The position numbers were made by a program, and so were the translations under genes. Shown piece after piece: positions 8,738-18,791 of a DNA stretch of 64,000 bases. Within the stretch, counting starts at the first letter, position 1. The number at the start of each line of letters is the position of its first letter. The DNA comes from Melissococcus plutonius ATCC 35311 (GTDB lineage: Bacteria; Bacillota; Bacilli; Lactobacillales; Enterococcaceae), in the NCBI RefSeq assembly GCF_000270185.1, contig NC_015517.1, positions 1-64,000 of the forward strand, written 5' to 3'. Under the pieces are notes generated by a model, which worked only from the letters and a program-made list of their open reading frames with translations, ran no database searches and had not been told where the DNA came from.

Positions 8738-9190
8738 ATGATGTTTATCTTGTTTATATGTGTTCCTAGCTATTTTGTAGGTATCTCAAAACATGCCTAT
8801 AGTAGTCTATTTTTTGGCTATCAGGAAAAACCGCTCTTAATCATGATGATTAGTTTATTAAGTTTATTTTTTGATTACCTATCCTTAATTATTCCAAGGA
8901 TGGAGTTATTTTCGATTCGCTCTTTTTCTTTAATTCGTAAACCAACTATCAAACGAAGTTGCTTTGTTTGTATGAAAGTTATACTTCCTTAATTTATTCC
9001 ATTTCTTTTAATTAAATTGTATGCCCTGACTATTTTTGCAACTTCAATTGTTTTCGTTTGGATTGGAATATCGATCATTGAATGGTTTTTATGTTTTTAT
9101 ATAAGCTTAAATCTAAAGATCGCTATTCCTAATGGCTTTTTTCTATTTATTTTTATAATAGTTCGAATAATTGCTCATTTGTTATTTTAA
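8738..9190 (+). pseudogene. Membrane protein gene interrupted by an in-frame TAA
   Basis: Reading from ATG 8738 gives a hydrophobic protein that stops at TAA 8990-8992. The same frame then stays open for another 66 codons of equally hydrophobic sequence (FATSIVFVWIGISIIEWF) to TAA 9188. A single nonsense mutation in a 150-aa, roughly four-span protein is the simplest reading. It follows the ABC ATPase by 28 bp, so it may have been the last subunit of the cassette. I do not recognise the family. Confidence 0.65.
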
Positions 9191-10005
9191 AAAGTGAAAA
9201 AGATTGGCACCAAATAGTGAACAAGAATGAAAGAACTGCATGTATGGATGAGCAATTCTAGTGACGGTTTTGACTAATAAAGATTATAAAAATTATTGTT
9301 TCATTCTAAGCTTTCTAGAACAGTGAAAAAATCAATACAGGAGAAGAAATAGTCCTAAAATTTTGAGACACAAATTGCTTATTCAACGCGAAAAGATTAC
9401 AAATATTGGAATCATTCGTCAAGAAGAGCTCAATTGAAAAACAGTAAATAAAATTGTAGCCAAAAAAATTAGCTACAAGCAAAAACTTACTTTAGTGTAT
9501 TGAGTATAACATTTAATGTTAAATAGAGTGTACTGCTTATTGTTAGAAGAGTAATAGCTGAATAAATCAATTTCATACAGGTATTTTTGAAAAACGCAGG
9601 AAATTTAGTTATTAAGTTTGTTTAAGCTATTTAGATGTTACAAAAATACAAAAAGAACCAGATTTGACCGTTGTCTAGGTTAAATCTGGTTCTTTTTAAT
9701 TATGAATCAATAAATAAGATAATAATTTTTTATTTAAAATAAAATAGAAGTGAAGTACAGAAAATATTTGGTTTTATGAATAACATAACAATAATCAGAT
9801 TGGTAAATGGTATATGTACTATTTTCCAATTTTTATTATCTAGAAATAAAAATTTTTTCTATTAAATTTAAAATATTAATAATTATTTTTTAAAATGTAA
9901 GAAAAATGCTATAATAATACTATATCATAGTATATAATCATCAAAAAATTAATAGATGGTTATACTATTTTAGATATTTTAATCTAAAAAGGAGGGTAAA
10001 GATAG
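9191..10005. other. Non-coding AT-rich stretch with a terminator
   Basis: No credible gene is seen. A strong bidirectional terminator lies at 9650-9697. A TATAAT-like box and an AGGAGGG ribosome site (near 9990) at the right-hand end serve the small membrane protein that follows. Confidence 0.5.
9650..9697. terminator. Bidirectional Rho-independent terminator
   Basis: A 16-bp perfect stem (AAAAAGAACCAGATTT / AAATCTGGTTCTTTTT) with T runs on both sides. It closes the bacteriocin cassette region on the plus strand. Confidence 0.85.
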
Positions 10006-10323
10006 ATGAAAAAAGTAAATTATATGTCGTTGTTGGGTGTTATAATGTTTAATCTGATTTTAGGAATTGCTTTATGGTTTTCTATTTTAGGAATACTGCT
10101 ATCGTTTTGGGTTATTATGGTAGCCTTTACATTATCTCCATTGATTTTTATTGCCGTTATTTTGGTTAAATTCCAAAAATTTGCGTACTCCCAGCTTACA
10201 TTAAGTTTTCTTTTAATGGTAGTAGGAGTTATTTTATATTCATTTGTAAAAAAGAGTACAAAAATAATAGTGAATTTTGGAAAGAAATATTTAGAATACA
10301 ACCAAAAAATGATTTTCAGCTAA
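10006..10323 (+). CDS. Small three-span membrane protein, unknown
   Basis: A 105-aa protein with a good ribosome site (AAAGGAGGG, nine bases before ATG 10006). Three hydrophobic segments (about residues 8-32, 34-56, 65-82) are followed by a basic, soluble tail of about 20 residues (KKSTKIIVNFGKKYLEYNQK). Small basic membrane proteins of this kind are common as bacteriocin immunity proteins, which the neighbourhood makes plausible, but nothing in the sequence proves it. It stands alone between a terminator and an IS remnant. Confidence 0.6.
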   Translation: MKKVNYMSLLGVIMFNLILGIALWFSILGILLSFWVIMVAFTLSPLIFIAVILVKFQKFAYSQLTLSFLLMVVGVILYSFVKKSTKIIVNFGKKYLEYNQKMIFS

Positions 10324-10518
10324 AATTAGTATATTCTAATTAGTGATTTTATTTTTAATCATTGATAGGAATCATCATTATGTTTAATAATTAGATTTAA
10401 TAATTTTATTTAGAATTTATAATTACACCGATTGTAAAATTAAGCTAGACAACTAAAAAAGTCATTTGTTCTACACTCAAAATAGTTCCTTTGAAAAAAT
10501 TATAAGAAATGAGTACAA

Positions 10519-11060
10519 ATGACCCATTTTACATAAGATGAACTGGTTAATGATAGAGGCCTATTTCAAAATCAATCAGCACTTAAAATAGCACGTTGCT
10601 TAAAACGTTCAAGACAAACAATTTATAAAGTATATCTCTATTTTAAAACGGAGCATACCGCTTTTGATTATTTCAACCAATATAGGAAAAATAAAGCTAA
10701 CTGTGGTAGACATTCCATCGTTTTATCAGAGAAACAAGAATCCTACATTCGAATAAAAGTTGTTCAAGGATGGGAGCCAGATATGATTATCGGTCGTGCA
10801 GCATTCCCTATTGATTGTTCTGTTTGTACACTTTATAGAATGTTTCGGACTGGCGTATTTCATCTGTCTCATTTACCTATGAAAGACGAATGAGACCCAA
10901 ACGGTCACCAAGAAAAACAAGGAAAACAAATGTTTCGTCGCTCAATCCACGAATGAAAAAGCGACTACTCTCACTACTCAGAAGCGTTCGGTCACCTTGA
11001 AAGAGACATGATCGTTGGGTTAAACCATAAAAGTGCTGTAATTCCTTTAGAAGTATTAAT
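10519..11060 (+). pseudogene. IS30-family transposase remnant
   Basis: In one frame from ATG 10519 the text reads DELVNDRGLFQNQSALKIAR, then LKRSRQTIYKVY. This is the N-terminal HTH region of IS30-type transposases, with a stop at codon 6. Further on, VLSEKQE, WEPDMIIGRA and, after two more stops and a frame change, HYSEAFGHLERDMIVG recall the IS30 catalytic region. The C-terminal third and both terminal inverted repeats are not found, so it is a truncated, inactive copy. It marks past transposition between the bacteriocin cassette and the next ABC operon. Confidence 0.75.
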
Positions 11061-11213
11061 AACTGGAGTACAAGATAAATTAGTTTCAAATAATGACATA
11101 TTTGTTTGGTATAAAAATTTAGTAAAAAAGGGAGCAAACGCTTTTATTTATGTCAATGAAAATGCTGGGTAATGTTAGAACGAATATTGTATAATGTAAC
11201 CAAGGGGAGAACT

Positions 11214-11942
11214 ATGAACAGTATAATTATAAATATCAAAAATGTAACCAAAGAAATAGCTTTATTTAAATCTAACAATTTAATAAGAATAATAGATGAT
11301 ATTTCTCTTGAAGTAAACAAAGGTGAGTTTTTAAGTATAGTGGGTCCGTCTAGATCTGGTAAAAGTACATTATTAAATATTATCTCTGGTTTATCAACTC
11401 CTACAAGTGGTGAAGTCTTTTTAGAAGCTCAAAATATATACAAGCTAAATTCAACAAAGTTGGCTAGATTAAGAAGAGAGAGAATTGGATTTATTTTTCA
11501 ACAATACAATTTAATTTCTGCTTTACCAGTATTTGAAAATATTTCTCTACAATTAAAACTAAGCCATCAAAAAGTTGATAAAATTCAAATTGATAAATTA
11601 CTTAATAGTATTAATTTTGAACCTAAGTCATCGGCAAGTATTGATTCTCTCTCTGGAGGGGAAAAACAAAAGGTTGCTATAGCAAGAGTATTAGCAACTA
11701 ATTGTGAAATTATATTTGCAGATGAGCCAACTGGTGCCTTAGACTCAGTCTCAAGTGAAAAAGTATTTGAAATTTTAAGAGAAATAACTAATCAAGGAAA
11801 AACAGTGATAATGGTCACTCATAATATTGAAATAGCATCAAGAACTGACCGGGCAGTTGTCATACGTGATGGGAAAATACAAAATATTTTATCGAATCCT
11901 ACTGAAGCTTCACTTCTTCATGAAATAGCGAGGAACTTATAA
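11214..11942 (+). CDS. MacB/LolD-type ABC ATPase with altered P-loop
   Basis: A 242-aa ATPase for an FtsX-type permease. ATG 11214 has AAGGGGAG seven bases upstream and is preferred over ATG 11172. The Walker A reads GPSRSGKST, where Arg replaces the normally invariant second glycine (GxxGxGKS/T). The signature LSGGEKQKVAIAR, Walker B IIFADEPTGALD and H-loop MVTHN are intact. Peptide-sensing or resistance transporters in Firmicutes (BceA, MacB types) look like this. The permease gene follows 1 bp after the stop. The Arg may weaken nucleotide binding. Confidence 0.88.
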   Translation: MNSIIINIKNVTKEIALFKSNNLIRIIDDISLEVNKGEFLSIVGPSRSGKSTLLNIISGLSTPTSGEVFLEAQNIYKLNSTKLARLRRERIGFIFQQYNLISALPVFENISLQLKLSHQKVDKIQIDKLLNSINFEPKSSASIDSLSGGEKQKVAIARVLATNCEIIFADEPTGALDSVSSEKVFEILREITNQGKTVIMVTHNIEIASRTDRAVVIRDGKIQNILSNPTEASLLHEIARNL

Positions 11943-11943
11943 T

Positions 11944-13305
11944 ATGGTCTCACTGGCATGGCTTCAATTTAAATATTCTTGGAAAATATGGATTTTCTCC
12001 CTTCCTGTTTTTATTACTTGTGCTTTTGTAATTAATATCTGCCTAACTAATTTTTTTAACTTTAGTAATAGTAGTTTGATAAATAATGACATGTCTAGCA
12101 ATACCCAACTATTTTTTATTCCAATAATATTTGGTGGTATTATGATACCAATAGTTTTAAGAAATATTGTGAAAGAGATATTAAGTGGCTTAAGAAAACA
12201 AAATAATATACAAATTATTTTGGGAATGACACCAGAGTATCTTGCTATTCTATCAGGCTTAGAATTAGCTATTGCAAGTATATTAGGTACAATAGGTGGT
12301 TCTATTCTATCAACTCCATTTGCTCAATTTTTTTATAATTTTCTTGTTAGCACCCAAGGAGTTCAGCAATTCCCTCTCATGACTATCAGGTTTTCATTCC
12401 AATCATTTCTTATCACATTGGTACTCATTACAATAGTAACTCTGTATAGTGGATATATTCGTTCGAGACGCACATTTTATAAAATTCAAAAAAATATTGA
12501 AAATATAAAACTAAAAAATAGAGATAGATTTTATTGTTTGAAAGTAATGTTTATGCTATTTTTAAATATATCTATAATTATATATTTCTTGTCCCTTTTA
12601 CCAGAAAGGGTAGGCATTAATTTTTTTGGCATCTTAAGCATTTTATTAATTTTCTCAGAAATAATTTCTATATCATTATTAATAAATGTATGTGGAAAAA
12701 TAATTTTATTATCCTTTTCTAAAATTTTCAATATTATATCAAATAGATTTAATTTATCTTTGCTAAACTTAGCAACTTATAGTATCAGTGAGCATTATGA
12801 TACTTTCAAAAAAATATATATCCCAATAACAATTATAAGTATATTTGTTTCCGGATTTTCTTCACTACTTATTGATTTACCTGATGGTGGTGATGCAGGA
12901 GCTAGAACTTCAAATATGGTTGTCTTTTTAAGCGCTCCAATACTTATTGTATTAGCAAATACCATATGTATGATGATGTTACTACAAGAAAAAGAAACAT
13001 TCGAAATAAAACAATTATTTGTTTTAGGTTTAAGACCCTTAGATATTTTTTTAAAAAAAGAATTTGAAATTCTAATTTTTTCATTTACAACACTAATAAT
13101 ATCTTTGACATATAATTTTGTGTTGAGTTTAATGTTTGTTAGAATAACCCAACTGTTTAATAAAACTATGATTTGGATTAATATATGGTTCCCTTCTCTT
13201 TTACTTTCATTAGCAATCTTTGTATTAATGTCAATTGTAGCTATAATTAAATTAATAAACACTAAATGGGATATTTTAGACTTTAATATAGATATAGATA
13301 TTTAA
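11944..13305 (+). CDS. FtsX-like ABC permease
   Basis: A 453-aa protein. The N-terminal transmembrane segment (about residues 13-35) is followed by three segments around residues 55-75, 100-125 and 155-175, and a second group in the C-terminal half, the layout of FtsX/MacB permeases with duplicated transmembrane domains. It lacks the large extracellular domain of BceB. It is translationally coupled to the ATPase at 11214. Likely role: extruding or detoxifying a peptide or lipophilic compound. Confidence 0.8.
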   Translation: MVSLAWLQFKYSWKIWIFSLPVFITCAFVINICLTNFFNFSNSSLINNDMSSNTQLFFIPIIFGGIMIPIVLRNIVKEILSGLRKQNNIQIILGMTPEYLAILSGLELAIASILGTIGGSILSTPFAQFFYNFLVSTQGVQQFPLMTIRFSFQSFLITLVLITIVTLYSGYIRSRRTFYKIQKNIENIKLKNRDRFYCLKVMFMLFLNISIIIYFLSLLPERVGINFFGILSILLIFSEIISISLLINVCGKIILLSFSKIFNIISNRFNLSLLNLATYSISEHYDTFKKIYIPITIISIFVSGFSSLLIDLPDGGDAGARTSNMVVFLSAPILIVLANTICMMMLLQEKETFEIKQLFVLGLRPLDIFLKKEFEILIFSFTTLIISLTYNFVLSLMFVRITQLFNKTMIWINIWFPSLLLSLAIFVLMSIVAIIKLINTKWDILDFNIDIDI

Positions 13306-13489
13306 TATACTAATTTTTTTCAAATTTAATCAAATAAGGAAACTAGTTCTATTCGTAAAGTTTTCAATATTCTTTTTTAAGAAATCTTTAGGTAAATTTT
13401 TTTCGCTTTTTCAATTCTTTCTTGTCCATTTTAACGGGAGCAATTCAAACCGTATTTTTTATTAAAATTTAAATTCATTTTAAGGAACT

Positions 13490-13650
13490 TTGAAAACAAA
13501 CTCTAATTCAACTATAGCTTCATCGGATAAGGAGATTGTCCTTCTTCAATTTTATTTATACCTCACACAGATATGTTAATGAGTTTGGATAATTGTTCCT
13601 GGAGTAACCCTTTTTTCATCGATTTGCTTGTACATTTTCCTTAACACTAT
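13490..13650 (-). pseudogene. Remnant of a Cro/C1 (XRE) type regulator
   Basis: On the minus strand one frame reads KKGLLQEQLSKLINISV, a TGA stop, then GINKIEEGQSPYP. This is the typical second half of an XRE helix-turn-helix (normally ...SVRGINKIEEG). A frame change then gives DEAIVELEFVFKVP. The TGA replaces an Arg codon. The N-terminal start is not clear. It is a broken small regulator with no obvious partner. Confidence 0.5.
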
Positions 13651-14097
13651 AAAAGACATTGAATTGAGTAAGAATATATTTAGACACTTATATTCTCCCT
13701 CAATTTGGAGAATATAAGCCTAGCAAAATTTCTTTTTCTGATGTTCAAGCTTAGACAAATCAATTAGCTATAAATGTTCAGGTGGCTTTAAAAATATGGA
13801 AAAATGAGCGGTTAAAGGTAGAACAAAAAAATTTTTGTTTGAAAATCAATCCAATTCAATTAATAATAATCCCTACAAAACCAAAGTTAAATGGTAAAGG
13901 AATTATGAAGTTACATGATGAAGATTTAATTAATTATCTTTCGATATTATGAAATAGGATAGATAAAAAGCTATATTCTACGTATAAAATACAGCTTAAA
14001 TCAATTCTATGTTCAAAGCTTATAATAAAAATTATAGTATAGCTAAAATACATAAATAATTAAATTATTTTTTTCAATATATCAAATACATTCTCTT
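13651..14097. other. No intact gene; short decayed open stretch
   Basis: A plus-strand frame at about 13780-13950 (WKNERLKVEQKNFCLKIN ... MKLHDEDLINYLSIL) is open but has no start or recognisable family. The rest is AT-rich with nothing notable. Confidence 0.35.
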
Positions 14098-14388
14098 TTA
14101 ATCAGTTGCAAATGTTTCAACTTTCATGCTTAGTTGATATTTTTTACGTAATATTGCGATTTGTTTCATCATGTCCGATTGATGATGAATATCTAAAGCT
14201 GATTGATTCTTCCAGCGATCAATTAGTAAAATAGAATGTTGATCTTCTACAGGTAAATAATACTCATACCGTTCATTCCCTTCCTGTGCGCGTATTTTAT
14301 TCACGATACCTTGTTCAATCATTTCTTCCATGAATTGTTTTGCATGGTCTTCTTTTCCAGTATATGTAATCATCACAGTCAAACTCAT
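14098..14388 (-). CDS. Antibiotic-biosynthesis-monooxygenase (ABM/YgiN) fold protein
   Basis: A 96-aa single-domain protein of the dimeric ferredoxin-like ABM superfamily. Features are the start VMITYTGKEDHAKQFMEEM, the central strand-helix with NERYEYYLPVEDQHSILLID, RWKNQSALDIHHQSD and a C-terminal strand. Such small enzymes act as quinol or dioxygen-dependent monooxygenases or bind haem-like ligands. AGGAGTG lies eight bases before ATG 14388. It appears monocistronic. Confidence 0.8.
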   Translation of the reverse strand: MSLTVMITYTGKEDHAKQFMEEMIEQGIVNKIRAQEGNERYEYYLPVEDQHSILLIDRWKNQSALDIHHQSDMMKQIAILRKKYQLSMKVETFATD

Positions 14389-14688
14389 ATTTTCACTCCT
14401 TAACTTACTTTTTTGTATCTATAGTATAATCGATATGATGAACAATAAAAAATAATTATATTAATAGTTAAGAGATAATGTTGTAGCGAAAGTATGATTT
14501 AATATATACGAAAAGGTGAATTGAATAAATGAATATTCTTTTATTAGGTTGCATAACTTGCTTATTTATATTCTCTAATACATAAAGACAATTATGAAAT
14601 ACTGAATATTATTTTAGTCAATAAAATGAAGACAAAATAATTAGAAGCTTTCTAGATATCGTTTATTTTGAACCTATTTTGTTGGTAT

Positions 14689-15333
14689 CTATTTATCTTT
14701 CATACTTTTCAGATACCGACTTATTTCTTTTTGATGGGTGATTAGTAAGTCATGGCTATATTTTTTCTCTTGATCAGAATCTTTTACCTCTTTCCATAAA
14801 TATGCAGCGACTTTCATTGGTGAGTGATAATCTTTTGCTAGACTATCATTGCTGAAATCTCTGACAAAGTTATTCCACTGATAGGTTTGCTCTTCTTTAT
14901 TTTTAGATAAGTCAACTGTTTTTTGTTCATAAACGTCAATTAAATCCTGTACTGTCGCATTAGTGTCTTGTTGAGCTTCAATTTCACGCATCTTAATACC
15001 CATTGATTTTTTAAAAGAAAATTTCTCCACACCATAATAAGAACAAAAAAATTGACGTGATTGATTGTTTAAACTAAAGCTTGATTCTAAAATTTTTGTT
15101 TTTGGCGTTATTTGATATGCTGGCAATCCTCGTCGATTCTTTTTTCTGATTGGTTTAATTTTATTAGTAGATTCGCCTTTTAATAATCGAATGATATATT
15201 CGGATAATTCATATTTTGTCCCATAGATTGGCAATTGATATTCCTGACAAATTTCTTTCAATTCTATTTTATACCAATAATGCTTTTCAAATTCTTCAAT
15301 ACTCATTTCTAGCATAAATTTAGTTTGTTTCAC
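14689..15333 (-). CDS. SAP-domain protein (DUF6434-like), possible DNA binding
   Basis: A 214-aa protein. Its N-terminal part (about residues 10-55: SIEEFEKHYWYKIELKEICQ ... YGTKYELSEYIIRLL) has the helix-extended-loop-helix shape of SAP domains. A basic stretch (IRKKNRRGLPAY) and a mostly helical C-terminus rich in Lys, Asp and Glu follow. Proteins of this type are widespread in Lactobacillales without an assigned role. It stands alone, transcribed leftward. Confidence 0.7.
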   Translation of the reverse strand: MKQTKFMLEMSIEEFEKHYWYKIELKEICQEYQLPIYGTKYELSEYIIRLLKGESTNKIKPIRKKNRRGLPAYQITPKTKILESSFSLNNQSRQFFCSYYGVEKFSFKKSMGIKMREIEAQQDTNATVQDLIDVYEQKTVDLSKNKEEQTYQWNNFVRDFSNDSLAKDYHSPMKVAAYLWKEVKDSDQEKKYSHDLLITHQKEISRYLKSMKDK

Positions 15334-15764
15334 AAGTAACCATCTCCTGATTATTTATCTGACTATCCTAGAAACAATCATCTAAACTAGTTTGAATTTT
15401 GCAAACTGTTTTGGTTATTAATCCTTATAGATTAACTTGATTTGGCAATAAAATTACTGATATAGGATATAGCAAAAATATATCTAGAATAAACAAGAAT
15501 CAATGAAACTATTATATAGAGAAAGATAAATAAAAATATTAAGACTGATCAATTAAACCGAATAGGAAAAATGTTAATAATTCGTCTTTTTTCAACATAA
15601 ATGTAAATTAAAACAAATGAAGATTGCTTAATTTAACAATATTTTAGTGTTTCATATAATAGAATAGAAGAGTAGAAAAGTTATGATGGTGGCTATCCAA
15701 TCGGAAGAGAGGTGATACGTATGAACGTACTTCACTTCAAAAATCTAAAGAAAGGGGAAGCCTC

Positions 15765-15869
15765 CTGTCTGCATTTGAAACAATTCAGACCATTTTTAGT
15801 TTTAGTATGTTTACCATTACTTTAATCGGTTTGATTGTTAAATTGCTTAAAAATGACAATAAAAAATAA
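15765..15869 (+). CDS. Holin-like (Hol-Tox) type I toxin peptide, copy 1
   Basis: A 34-aa hydrophobic peptide reading LSAFETIQTIFSFSMFTITL and ending KLLKNDNKK, the pattern of the Firmicutes putative holin-like toxin family (TxpA/BsrG-type type I toxins). There is no ATG in frame. The apparent start is CTG 15765 behind GGGGAAG, so expression from this copy is uncertain. A TATAAT box lies near 15655. A terminator hairpin (15864-15904) overlaps the stop codon region. Confidence 0.65.
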   Translation: MSAFETIQTIFSFSMFTITLIGLIVKLLKNDNKK

Positions 15870-15992
15870 CCGTCTTATCTTTGCACGATAACGGTTATTT
15901 TTTAATAATCTAAAATTTTGTCACCATCTTAAACGGTTTTACAATTGAGGGATATGCGTCAATATATCTCTCTTTTTTATACTCTTATTATA
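15864..15992 (-). ncRNA. Antisense RNA of toxin locus copy 1
   Basis: The minus-strand promoter has TTTACA (16014-16009), a 16-bp spacer and TATAAT (15992-15987), predicting a start near 15980. The transcript runs toward the toxin gene and ends in the shared hairpin AATAACCGT...ACGGTTATT (15864-15904), which terminates in both directions. The 3' ends of the toxin mRNA and this RNA therefore overlap, as in txpA/RatA-type systems. The function is inferred from this arrangement. Confidence 0.6.
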
Positions 15993-16193
15993 GCATAGTA
16001 AGAACTTTTGTAAATATATTTACACCATCTCAATTAGTTATAAATAATTTTTAACATATATAGACAATCAAAATTTAAAAATTATCATTGATTTTTAGTC
16101 CATATGATAAAAGTAAATTTTTTAGTCTATGCAACTTAACACCTATTTTTATAATCTTTAAATTTTTATATATCTGTAAGGTATATGACCATT

Positions 16194-16964
16194 CTAGCAT
16201 ATCAGAATCAAATAAAAATACTTTTCATGTAAATATACACTAATTATAACTATATTATTTCCAGTAGTTCTTAAACGTCTTAAAGTAATACTGGTAATCA
16301 ATGGTGAGATTAAGTTAATTGCTATAAACAGTATATAGGCATTCAAGTGATAATTAGATATAACTGAAATTAAATTAATTATTATTAAAACTAATAGAAC
16401 TAAGATTCTAACGAAAAAAAACTTGAATATGAATTCTTTTTTTTTTTTTGAAATTTTTATTTGGAAATATATTTCCAATTAGTTCCCAAATATCCTTATT
16501 ACCCTAGTAGGATAATATATGATTTACTTTAACTTGATTGTCTATAGTATCTGTATTTAAAACGATTGTTTTTACTGAAGACAATTTTAAGATAGATTGT
16601 TCTAATGAAGAACTAAGTACTAAACCTTTTATCGAACTTTTTTAATTTTATTAGCTTAGATTTTTAATATACCATTTGATATCTCAATATAATCGTCAAA
16701 ATAATACAAATAAAATTTATAAAAACTAAACATTTGCTTAATAATAGAATTACCAATTGAACAAATCAATGCAAAAAATATGAATAGGTAAAAGTTTCTT
16801 GTTAAAAATTGATTTACTAAGAGAAATAAATCTATGCTAAATACATCTAATAGGTCTGAAATAGAGAAAAAAATAGTAAATACATAGAAATAATTCAAGG
16901 TTATAAAAGAACCTTGAATTATTTCCTTTATTGGTATAGGTCTATAAACTTTATTAAAGTGCAC
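16194..16964 (-). pseudogene. YdbT-like PH-domain membrane protein gene, decayed
   Basis: From ATG 16964 leftward: two hydrophobic segments and FDDYIEISNGILKI, typical of the start of a bacterial PH (bPH2) domain after paired membrane helices. A stop follows. In another frame (about 16650-16500) the domain continues with SSSLEQSILKLSSVKTIVLN, then another stop. In a third frame (16478-16194) comes a further pair of membrane helices (ISPLITSITLRRLRTTGNN). Several frameshifts separate the parts. The upstream YdbS-like partner is absent. Confidence 0.6.
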
Positions 16965-17018
16965 AATTATTTATGTTGATGTATTATTATATTAATTAAC
17001 TTATTCGGAGGAAAATAT

Positions 17019-17696
17019 ATGAAAGCGATATATTTATTTGGTTTAAAGAAAGAATTATTATCAGTTAGAGCACTGGTAATAGGATCGATATTTAGTTTGG
17101 TATCTTTTTTAATTACCAATTATTCTCAATCTTTGGTATTATTTATTGATGGAAAGTCTCCGGCTATTGAAATTTTATTCGGAGTATATGCGATTTTAGG
17201 GTTTCTATTCTCTACAATTTTGTTTTCTAATATAGTTACAACTGAGTATAGAAGCCAAACGTTTCGTTATGTAATACCTTACGCTTCAAGAATGAAGATC
17301 TATTTAGCAAAATTTTTATTGATGATTACTTATTTTTTGGTGGTAACTTCAATAGGGCTAATAGTTCTTTTGGTTGGTAGAAACCAGTTCTATATTCCTA
17401 TTAACAAATTAATCAATCTATTTATTTTTTATACATATGTTGAATCATTAACATTGTTGTTATCTACCATTAGTGCAAACGAGAGATTTTCTTCCTTACT
17501 AGGAATTATTCTAAGTATCAGCTTTCCCATACTCTATGCATTTATTTATTTTAAAAACAATGCAATTTTAGATGTATTTGATTGGATACTACCATTTAGA
17601 TATTTAGAAAGTTCATGGGAAATCGGAATCTTAGTAATAATAACAATATTTATTTTCTATATTGGAGAATACTTTTTCGAAAGAAAGGATCTTTAA
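17019..17696 (+). CDS. ABC-2 type permease
   Basis: A 225-aa protein with about six hydrophobic segments, starting at ATG 17019 with CGGAGG seven bases before. The segment RSQTFRYVIPYASRMKIYLAK between helices 2 and 3 is the coupling-helix region typical of ABC-2 permeases. The ATPase gene begins 2 bp after the stop, in the order permease-ATPase. Substrate unknown. The ATPase partner is broken. Confidence 0.8.
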   Translation: MKAIYLFGLKKELLSVRALVIGSIFSLVSFLITNYSQSLVLFIDGKSPAIEILFGVYAILGFLFSTILFSNIVTTEYRSQTFRYVIPYASRMKIYLAKFLLMITYFLVVTSIGLIVLLVGRNQFYIPINKLINLFIFYTYVESLTLLLSTISANERFSSLLGIILSISFPILYAFIYFKNNAILDVFDWILPFRYLESSWEIGILVIITIFIFYIGEYFFERKDL

Positions 17697-17698
17697 AA

Positions 17699-18562
17699 AT
17701 GATTGAATGTGTTAAAGTACATAAAAGATTTAAACAGAGTGAAATTTTAAAAGGAATTAATCTAAATGTTAAAAATGGTAATATAACTGCATTGATAGGA
17801 AAAAATGGGGCAGGAAAATCGACTCTTATTGGAGCAATTCTCGGATATTTCAAAATAGAATCTGGTGAAATTAAAAGAAAATCAATTTCGGTTATGCCGG
17901 ATGCAGATTCTTTATATACAGATATTACAAGGTCATGAATTTTTAAACTTTATTTGTAAGTTAAAGAATTTATCTTCAAATGATCAGGCAATACGGTTGG
18001 CGAGAGAATTAAATTTAGATAATGATTTAGAAAAAAAATAGATGGTTACTCATTTGGGATGAAAAAGAAAATTAGTTTTATACAAGCCTGTATCGGAATA
18101 TACGATACCTATATTTTTGATGAACCAACATCTGGTGTAGATGAACCTTCAGCCATAAAAATGTTGGGGATAGTGGAGAATTTAAAGGCAAAAGGTGCAG
18201 GAATCCTCTTAACTTCTAACAATTTAGATGAACTTGAAAGAGTATCAGATTATATTTATATAATAGAATATGGGAAGATCATTAATGAAGGAACAGTAGA
18301 AGATATAATTTTAAATAATACTAGAACATTTCCTCCAAAATATACTTTAATTTTAGAAGATTCACCTCTTGTAGTCCCATTATTAGATAAAATTTCAAAT
18401 ATTGAATTAACAATTATTAATCAAAATAGAATTGAAATTGAAATGATAGAAGATAACGATCAAATTCGAGAAATAATATATATCTTATTGAATAATAATG
18501 TTAAATTTAGTGAATTTTATAGAAGTAAAATCAATTTGCGAGAAAGTGTTTATGCTCAATAA
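17699..18562 (+). pseudogene. ABC ATPase with two frameshifts
   Basis: From ATG 17699 the protein has Walker A GKNGAGKST, then a stop after DITRS (17938). Removing one A near 17930 restores ITGHEFLNFICKLKNL until a second stop in the A8 tract near 18038. Adding one base there restores DGYSFGMKKKISFIQA (the signature), Walker B YIFDEPTSGVD and the rest to 18562. The repaired length is about 287 aa. One break is an extra base and the other a missing A in a homopolymer, so sequencing error must be considered for the second. Confidence 0.8.
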
Positions 18563-18629
18563 GTAGATAAAAGAATTTAAGATGCTCTTCATCTATGTAT
18601 AAACCAAATCCTAATATGAAACAGTAAGT

Positions 18630-18668
18630 GAAAAGGTCAAAAAATTTAAGTTTTTGACCTTTTATTTT
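18630..18668 (+). terminator. Terminator of the 17019-18562 ABC operon
   Basis: A 13-bp stem (AAAAGGTCAAAAA / TTTTTGACCTTTT) is followed by TATTTTT. Confidence 0.8.
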
Positions 18669-18791
18669 TGTTCGAATTTATTAGCAACCCATTTAATTAT
18701 GTCCAATTAGAAGATATATTGATGACTTTAACAGAGTATAATAAGAGGTAAAAAATTATGATGGTGGCTATCCTGAAAGATGATGGTGCTT

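Larger units (their letters stand above)
15677..16081. repeat. Dispersed ~400-bp repeat carrying holin-like toxin locus, copy 1
   Basis: The segment is homologous to 18752-19148 across the toxin gene, both terminators and the antisense promoter. The diverged copy at about 37465-37760 shares the toxin half. Copies 1 and 2 are in direct orientation and bracket a decayed PH-domain gene and an ABC operon. Confidence 0.75.

Noticed and set aside
10461-10525. Short inverted match GTCATTTGT / ACAAATGAC as an IS end
   Set aside because: Both copies lie on the same side of the transposase remnant, so they cannot be its terminal repeats.
11062-11171. Open stretch after the IS remnant (VQDKLVSNNDIFVWYKN...)
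   Set aside because: No start, no ribosome site and no recognisable family; too short to support a gene call.
12795-13262. 155-codon minus-strand ORF
   Set aside because: Shadow of the FtsX-like permease, which has the family architecture and is coupled to its ATPase.
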